A DNA stretch of 64,000 nucleotides, taken from Gnetum montanum. Taxonomy: Eukaryota > Streptophyta > Gnetopsida > Gnetales > Gnetaceae. The translations under genes were made by a program, and so were the position numbers. Under the pieces are notes generated by a model, which had not been told where the DNA came from, searched no databases, and saw only the letters and a list, made by a program, of their open reading frames with translations. Every line of letters starts with the position of its first letter. Within the stretch, counting starts at the first letter, position 1. Where the stretch lies: assembly GCA_015680685.1 (NCBI GenBank), contig MNCI01002192.1, positions 299,358 to 363,357 of the forward strand. The letters run 5' to 3'. Positions 57,329 through 64,000 of this stretch are shown here, one piece after another.

Positions 57329-58460
57329 TTAGATATAATAAGGTTTGAGATAGGAATGATTAACTGGGTTTCCCAATTCATTCTCATTCATGTCTATTAG
57401 TTTGAATGCCCCATTGTCATAGGCTTTGGTAACCAAGACAAGTCCCTTCCAATTGGCTGAGAACTTGTCTACATCTTCATGAATAGCCTTAAGGATGAGG
57501 TCTCCTTCCTTCACTTTTTATTTGTTTAGGTCATGATGGTGTTGTTGTTTTTGCCTCTCCTGATATTGTTCAATGTGAGCAAGCATTTTAATTTGTTTCT
57601 TTTCCATTGAATTAAGATTGATGATATGTAGCTCCTTATTCTATTCATTGTTAATGAAGTTAGATAAATCCATCCTTAAAAATGGCACTTGTAATTCACG
57701 AGGCACAACAACTTCAAACCCATAAATAAGATTATATGGGGTAACATTAGCCATGGTTCAAAATATTGTTCTATAGGCACACAATGCATGTATAAGTCAT
57801 CCATGCCACTTTTTTCTACTATTATTTAGCATCTTTTTAAGTAGGTTTCTAATGACTTTGCTACTAGCTTTGGCTTGCCCATTGGCTTGAGGATAATACA
57901 ATGATTAACAGAAATGTTTAATGCTTAGTTGGTCATAAAAGGATTATGTTTCTTAGCTACTAAACTATGGTCCATTGTCTGTAACTATGGATAGAGGTAT
58001 GTCAAAATGGGACACTATGTTATCTAGTATGAATTTACAAATTTCTTGAAACATTATTTTTCTTAGAGGGATAGCTTCAATCCACTTTGTAAAGTATTTT
58101 GTTGTAGAGATTATGAAGTTATGTCTTACATAAGATTTTGGCATTATATGTCCAATAATGTATATTCCCCATCATTGAAATAGCCATGTTATCTAAGTAG
58201 TGTGTAACTTAGTTAATGGCACATGTATTAATTTGTTGTGCCGATAACAAGTGTCATAAGTTTCAACCTTATATAGGTAGTTTCTTTTCATATAGAAGTA
58301 ATATTATCCTAGCCACCTAATCTTTGTAGTCATGTCTTTAAGTCCTATATGTCCTTCGCATATACCTTTGTGAACTTGCTCAAGGACTATGCGATATTTG
58401 GTCTTGTCCAAGCATACTAGCAATATGCCATTATAGGACCTTTGACATAGTGTATTATCA
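57329..58460 (-). pseudogene. Tat-type integrase fragment (element M)
   Basis: Minus strand. The open C-terminal part (57514-57329) has 'GDLILKAIHEDVDKF' and 'NWKGLVLV'. Upstream are 'TPYNLIYGFEVVVPRE' near 57740, 'YYPQANGQAKASSKVIRNLL' near 57895-57840 with Lys where the catalytic Glu belongs, 'IPLSIVTDNGP' near 58005-57970 with the second Asp intact, and 'YFTKWIEAI' near 58095. The wording fits the Tat/Retand branch, not the Athila-like family. Confidence 0.8.
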
Positions 58461-58499
58461 ACTACAATGACATATTATTATGATTTGTTACATACAATG

Positions 58500-58870
58500 T
58501 CCTTTTAAGAAGTAGTTAATTTCTATGGAGATTCACCATGCATTAGGTAAAACTTGATATTGTCATACCATTCCTTTTGAGGAACATTATCAATAGTGGT
58601 TATAGAAAGGCCTTTAGTGTTATTTGTGATGGAAAGAACATAGTTCTTTGTCAAGGAAGGTAACTTGCAAAATACATCTAGTGTCACACTTAGGGCTAAG
58701 GTTGAGATGGCATCAACTAAGGTACTCTTGGCTTGAGGTATATGTTGGATGTCAATATCTATAAATTTTCTAATCAATTTTTTAGCTAGGTCATCATAAA
58801 GTTGTAAATGTTTGGCTTTACATGTGTAAACTTTAGTTCCTTAGTTAATCAAAATTTATGAATTATCTTT
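58500..58870 (-). pseudogene. Tat-type RNase H end (element M)
   Basis: 'LIRKFIDIDIQHIPQAKSTL' and 'VDAISTLAL' near 58777-58690 correspond to the RNase H end and linker before integrase. The upstream part is cut by the LTR of element I at about 58874. Confidence 0.7.
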
Positions 58871-58873
58871 TAT

Positions 58874-59545
58874 TAATGAACCATGATATCAAGGCCACGA
58901 TATCGCATTCGCGATATCAGGTCTGCGATATCAAAGCCTACCATGTGATGTCGGATACCCGATATCGAGACTTTCCTCCTTACCTATAAATAAGAGGTAG
59001 GCACACTTGGTTTTGTAATTATATAGTTAGTCCTTTAGCCAAACTCTTGCCTTTTCTCCCTCCTAGAGTTAGAATTATTTCTGTGTGCCTGCAATAGGAG
59101 TCATAGAGTTAACGGATCTTTATTTGAGCATTGTGTACATGAGCACACCTTGTGTATGGTAATAAATATGAACTTTATGATAAACCTTGCAGCATCCAGA
59201 ATAGATTAGTTAATGTTAATTACTATTATTAAATTATTTCTTAGTTAATTAATTCTCTCTCTCATCCTACAACTTTCCTAAGTAAATACACTCAATACGA
59301 TCACTTCGAGCATACGTGTAACACTTGGTAACCCAGTAACGATTAGCGTTTGGTAATCCTAGTAGTGTTTCACTGGTTCAAAATGTGTACGAAAAGTGAG
59401 AACGGATACTAGTGTTATGATTAATTAAAGCCTAGTTAATCAGTAGTTAAGTTAAATTACTCACTTAGTTATCTCTCTCTCCTCCCTATTAGCACAGGAC
59501 ATAAAAACATAAAAGATATAAAAATCATTCACATCATTGGAATGA
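58874..59545 (+). repeat. 5' LTR of element I, U5 end missing
   Basis: AATGAACCATGATATC start, palindrome GATATCGCATTCGCGATATC at 58899-58918, TATA box CCTATAAATAAGAGG near 58983-58997. Closely related to G. Homology stops after ..AAAAATCATTCAC; the last part of U5 and the primer-binding site are deleted. Confidence 0.8.
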
Positions 59546-59606
59546 ACTCTTAAGGTTGGTTGAGAAAATAATAAACAAGAATACATTGCACACTAAATAG
59601 ACAAGT

Positions 59607-60185
59607 ATGTCTCATTCTTCGTACAAAAGCACTTCACTACCTAGGTTTGAAACAGGAAACAATTAGCGGTGTAATACACATGACGTTGATCCGCCAGTCC
59701 CTCAACAGTTTCGAGTGGTATATATTGATCATGACGAGTATATACTAGACTTTACCTTTATCCTTCATCAAGATGAACAACTACATTGGCAAGACTTAGA
59801 AGATAACATAGTGTTACCTCCTGATCGTTCAGTCCCAAGCATGCTTCTTCGTGCTCTCACATGAATTGGCATGCTACACTTACACACATAATACATTGTG
59901 CAAGACCATGACTCAAAAGAATACTGTCCCATGAAGGCACAACATCAAAGGAAATTGCAACAGGAGAGACATCATAAGTCTTTCAAGGGTAAGTGATCTT
60001 AGGATGTCCCACATGTATTAAGCAAAAATTAGGGTGGTGAACCTGCCTCAGGCAGTTATCCACATAACGATGTTCCTTCCCTTGACTTTCGCCAAGGGTG
60101 AAACACCATGGAAATTGTGAATTGGCCTCAGGTGAAGATTCACGATTCAGGAAAAAGTTCATGATAGAATTCCAGAAGGTAGAAT
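59607..60185 (+). pseudogene. gag: gag start of element I, truncated
   Basis: ATG 59607 (MSHSSYKSTSLPR). 'DEYILDFTFILHQDEQ' near 59740-59785 and 'VLPPDRSVPSMLL' follow, as in C and E. Ends near 60185, where unrelated sequence of element J begins, before the gag core. Confidence 0.75.
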
Positions 60186-60277
60186 AAGGCAAAGCAAGGC
60201 AAAACGGCGCCCGGCATCAAGTCTCCAAGTTCCTTACAAATTTCAAGTTTACTATGTTTTCTATCTTTACACTACAT

Positions 60278-60787
60278 TACGCAACATAGCGTAAGGATGC
60301 TTAGCGTAATTCTGCTTAACATAGTTTGACATCAGAAGGTAACTTACTTCAGTAGAATTGGTGAAGCTTAAAGCCTCAGCAGCGTAATATGTGACTTCTC
60401 GCATATTCTGCTAAGTCTTTTTTCTAGGGTCGAACTTACGCTCTGTTACGCAAGGCAGCATAATGAGCTTCAAAAAGGTCAAAGGGAAAGTCCAAAGGAA
60501 GCGCGATAGATTAGGCTCCTTTCTTTTTTGCAAATTGATCACTTTACGCTAGTTACACTATGCAGCATACATTAGCATAATTTATCGTTAAGTTGATCAT
60601 TTTTTACGCTTCACTATGCTTTGCTGCGTAAATGAGCGTAAAACAACTTGACTCACTATTTCCATGCTTTTTTATGCTCTGCCATGCGACGCAGCATAAA
60701 CAAGTGTAATACAGCATAAAGCCGACTAAAGCAATTACGCATTTGCTATCCATACGCGCAATACGCTGATAAGCATATTGTGCGTAA
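60278..60787 (+). promoter_or_regulatory. GCGTAA/TTACGC word array
   Basis: TTACGC at 60278, 60436, 60446, 60544, 60604 and 60735; GCGTAA at 60289, 60304, 60382, 60626, 60636 and 60782, plus GCATAA variants. Twelve exact copies in both orientations within 510 bases. Confidence 0.85.
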
Positions 60788-60916
60788 TCATGAAGCAGCT
60801 TCGGCAAAAGTGTTGACAGCGTACGTTGTAATGTGACGTGACATAGCCAGTTCGTCAAGTCAATAGTATCCAGAAAGTTTGAGACATGTGTCATCAAGGC
60901 TGTGCCTTTTCTGCAT

Positions 60917-60928
60917 GTTATAAATACC
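60917..60928 (+). promoter_or_regulatory. TATA box of element J
   Basis: GTTATAAATACC, about 130 bases after the last GCGTAA word. Confidence 0.6.
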
Positions 60929-61687
60929 CCAGTTGGTGAAGAAAGGCAGGGACTTTTTTTTTAAAGGAGAGTAGCGGCTGGCATCTTCATCTTTTGGCAG
61001 TTATCATCCTTGAGCAGAAACAAGAGACATTTTCGAGCATTTAGCAGTAGGAGCGATCATACCTTTTGGCAAAAATACACCTCTCCCATCGGTCATCCTT
61101 GGCAGTTTTGAGCAGAGACTATCCAAAGCGAAGAAGATAGATCAAAGATCGAGAGATCATCTGGTGCAGTTGGCAAGATCTATTGATCAGACACAGTCGG
61201 TTGATAGACATCTGAGCTTGACCTTCCTTGCACTTCGTCTTTGGCTTACAAGGTAGACCGAGCTCTATTCTGCACTCCTTGTTAAATAGTTTTTCTTATT
61301 ATTTTGTGTATGTTTCACACAAGATAATCGGAGTCTTCCCATTATAATTTTGTATACAAAATACTCATTTTTTCAGGTCAAAGTACAGATCTTGAAATCA
61401 TGCATTTCTCTTAAATCTGATTCCCTTTGTCATGTTAACGTTGTCATTATTGCAATTTATGTACATCGTTTTCCTCTCCTTTCGTGATTTATCGAATCAA
61501 ATCGTTCCACGAAGCACCTATAATCTTCGTCGATTTACTGATTAAGTAAGTCCCTGTCTGATCGACAAGACTGTTCAGGGCACTACAAATTCGTTTTCTC
61601 CAGCACAGCCCTCCCATGGATCTGTGGTTAAAACTGTGTACACAGATTTTGTTTGGTATTTTCCAGCTACCAACATTTTCTATCGTT

Positions 61688-61784
61688 CTTGGCACTAGAA
61701 GGAGGGCCTAAGCTCCAATTCGTATTTTTACAAGTNCTTGGCACTAGAAGGAGGGCCTAAGCTCCAATTCGTATTTTTACAAGT
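61688..61784. other. Duplicated 48-bp segment around a single N, probable assembly join
   Basis: 61688-61735 and 61737-61784 are identical and are separated by one N. It most likely reflects two contigs joined without merging their overlap. The segment covers the candidate primer-binding site. Confidence 0.85.
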
Positions 61785-61942
61785 AGCCTTGTAAGCGATC
61801 TGTACCCGCGTTTCCAAAATGTAAATGTAATACGTCTAGGGAAGTTTACAAAATCGTGCAGTGTAGATCAGTCACAGTAACGATTCCTTTGGAATCCTAC
61901 AGGGTAGATCTAGTCACTTTTCACTGTTAATCTACTTGACCA

Positions 61943-63790
61943 ATGGATTCTGCATACACAACCACAGCCGTAATGATCACAACTGACTCAGGTGCCACAT
62001 CTGTGAATCCCATCGCCACCACTGGACCAGCCTTTGGTGTTATAGAACCTTAGGAACCATCGTGTCGGTCATTGAGACTGCAGGGCAAAGACCCTGTATC
62101 TATCATCGTGACCCTTGAGGAATATAAATTCATCTGCGTCAAGATCCAGGCAAAGCTTGCCCTTAGCAGAGCTAAAATCGAGGTGAAATAAAATTTTGAG
62201 TTGATCCACTGAGGGGGTCAGGATTTTACCCCTACCACCTACGACATCATTCCTTTGATAGAACATTACCATGAAATCATAACATAGTTAGTCATGGCTA
62301 AGAGTCAAGCTACCCGATCCATGTTGGAACCTCAGAACGGGGAGGAAGAGGACGACGAATTCGTGGCCCAGTCTGAACACACAGATTCGTACCATACTCT
62401 GAGCCCCCATACCTACATAAATCCCTTATTCCCTCTCACCAGAGAAGCCTCCCATCTTAATCCTACCATGACCACAAAAACTCACATTCCTATCATCCCA
62501 CAAGCCACTATGCAGTCATCTAGGCTGCAAGTGCAAATACCCCAAAATAACATCGGGGCGGTCTCATCACCATGCATAATCAGCATCCCGTCGGTGGTCC
62601 CAGCATCCACTATGTCCCATTTCATCCCTCAGATCCAACCCCATGCCATACCTACAACTTGCCCGGTGCAAAATCCGACACAAAATTTATTGCTGTCACC
62701 CCCTCCAAGCCAACAGATCATAGCCGTCGTTTAGCCATAGACATCCATCCAATAGCCAGCCGCAAGTCAGTGGATCATCCCAATGGCACAACATAACCAG
62801 TCTGTGGTATATGGTGTGCAACCCTTGGCTGCACCCACAACGCATATTTCGCAGATGGTCCCACAATATCCTTATCCCTATCCCGCGTAGCCGGCGGTGG
62901 CTAATTTCTCTACTCAACCCAGTGGGTGGTGGTCTTCGCGGGCAGCTTCGTACGTGGGGATCCCCGCTGCACCACCTGCCAATCAAGCCATTCCTCCATT
63001 TCCACTCCCTGGCACCACTCTTCCAGTTCAACCCCGTATTCCTCCTTTGCAAACATCTTCATCAACAGGCTTAGATCAATCTTTCTCACTCATTCAGACC
63101 CTCACTGAGGAGGTTAGACACCTTAAGGCCGCTGGCTCAGACACTATATAGATCATATATTTCTATCAAGATGATCCCATTAGTTCAGCGTTCCCCATGC
63201 TGTCATTGCCCCCGAGGATGTTCTTACCCCATTTCACTAAATATAATGAGGGAGATCCCAATGCTCACCTGGTTACCTTCAGATCCGAATCTTTGTTGTT
63301 ACAGTAGTGGCCTCACACAATCATCTGTGTCTTTGCGATGTCTTTGGCAGGGAAAGATTTAGATTGGTATCGAGCCCTCCTGCGCTCTTCCATCTCAACC
63401 TTGGAAGAGCTCCTGACACAGTTCGTGACTCGCTTTAAATACAACCTAAAGCCGGAGGTCATATTAGATCAGCTTATGGGAGTGAAACAAGACCCACTCG
63501 AACTAGTCCAAAAGTTTATACAGCAATGGAGTGCTACTTTGAATGAAATCCGTGAGCCAATCGCGGAGGCCCATCTGTTGGCCATCTTCCAGGGAGCAGT
63601 CAATGACTTCATCAAGTCTAAGCTATACTACCTTTTCCCTAGCTCCTTACATCAGGCCTTCGCCCAGACTAAAAGCATCCAAGATGTTGTGGAGGCTAGC
63701 AAAGACCCGACATATGTCGCCTATAAAAACGCTAACAACAAGGGCAAGGATAAAGGTAACAACAACAACGACGGTAGCTGCGCTGGCTAA
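61943..63790 (+). pseudogene. gag: gag of element J (Tat type), with a few stops
   Basis: One frame runs from ATG 61943 (MDSAYTTTAVM) to a TAA at 63788, with about seven stops. A Pro/Gln-rich N-terminal half (62294-63100) is followed by the gag core: 'GKDLDWYRALLRSSISTLEE' near 63348, 'QFVTRFKYNLKPE', 'LELVQKFIQQWSATLNEIRE' near 63508, 'FPSSLHQAFAQT'. Residues KGKDKGNNNND end the core. After 63790 the coding sense continues in another frame. Confidence 0.83.
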
Positions 63791-64000
63791 AGGCACTAAG
63801 AACAAAAACAAGAAGGCACCTACAGCATCACCCGAGACCACAGCTAGTGCAAGCAGCACCAGCCAAGACACATCTACCGCTGAAAAGCCCTCCCAGCCAA
63901 AACCAAACTTTGAGCGTAAAGATCGCTCAAAGTATACAGCCCTACCTGTGAAACATTCGAAACTGTTGAAACAACTATTAGGGGCAGGATACATTCAGAC
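63782..64000 (+). pseudogene. gag continuation of element J in a shifted frame
   Basis: Lys/Ser/Thr-rich linker 'AKGTKNKNKKAPTASPETT', then 'DRSKYTALPVKHSKLLKQLL' near 63927, the conserved post-core segment of Tat-type gag ahead of the protease. Cut by the window edge. Confidence 0.65.

Larger units (their letters stand above)
60190..61674 (+). repeat. Probable 5' LTR of element J
   Basis: No partner LTR is in the window. The right border is inferred from ..CAACA before the primer-binding-like site; the left border from the loss of homology to gag of I. Contains promoter signals 60278-60927. Confidence 0.5.
60190..64000 (+). mobile_element. Element J: Tat-type Ty3/gypsy element, right end outside window
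   Basis: An LTR-like region with a GCGTAA/TTACGC array, TATA box and leader, a probable LTR end ..CTACCAACA near 61674, a candidate primer-binding site TTGGCACTAGAAGGAGGGCC at 61689, then gag. Base composition is less AT-rich and reading frames are better kept than elsewhere, so it is probably the youngest element here. Confidence 0.72.

Noticed and set aside
61943-62035. 'TDSGATSVN' near the start of the J frame looks like an aspartic protease active site
   Set aside because: It lies at the N-terminus ahead of gag, lacks the downstream protease blocks, and is probably a chance match in a Thr/Ser-rich segment.
1-64000. Host protein-coding genes, rRNA, tRNA or miRNA genes
   Set aside because: None could be supported on either strand; all coding signals trace to LTR retrotransposon polyproteins or the family's extra ORF.

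Overview
This window looks like intergenic DNA from a plant with a very large, repeat-swollen genome. A gymnosperm is a reasonable guess but is not proven. The base composition is AT-rich, no host gene could be supported, and nearly everything recognisable is a nested pile of decayed LTR retrotransposons. An assembly gap lies at 5654-6302 and a suspicious scaffold join at 61736.

The dominant family (elements A, C, D, E, F/H, G and I) is Ty3/gypsy of Athila type. Its primer-binding site matches the 3' end of plant tRNA-Asp. Its LTRs are 0.65-0.95 kb and run from TGATGA to TCATCA. The gene order is gag, protease, RT, RNase H, integrase, a conserved 1.2-kb non-coding block, and in several copies a long extra 3' ORF with coiled coils. 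C (15394-28330, +) carries the whole set in decayed form. F/H (about 31020-36022 continuing at 53351-55330, +) is a second autonomous copy without its 5' part. A (1059-9650, -) and D (36023-41992, -) lack pol but keep gag, the non-coding block and all or part of the extra ORF. E (42224-49244, -) keeps gag and protease but lost RT to integrase. G (41993-53350, +, split by E) keeps RNase H and integrase. I (58874-60185, +) is an LTR plus a gag start.

Other elements: a Ty1/copia fragment (about 10985-12306, -), a probable Tat-type element into which C inserted (12307-15393 and 28331 on), a Tat-type RNase H/integrase fragment (57329-58870, -), and a Tat-type element with LTR-like leader and gag running off the right edge (about 60190-64000, +). 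Two degenerate tandem-repeat arrays lie at 29205-30470 and 30575-31000.

The nesting can be read directly. A is flanked by GTAAC. E is flanked by ATAGT inside the RNase H gene of G. The compound D+E+G block (36023-53350) is flanked by CTCCC and splits F/H, whose sequence continues smoothly on the far side. The most unusual feature is that the extra ORF of the Athila-like family is preceded by what looks like its own promoter, built from the same palindromic words plus TATA box as the LTR U3, followed by a short putative 5'UTR intron ending in AG|ATG. All coding parts are interrupted by stops and frameshifts, and no intact gene is claimed.
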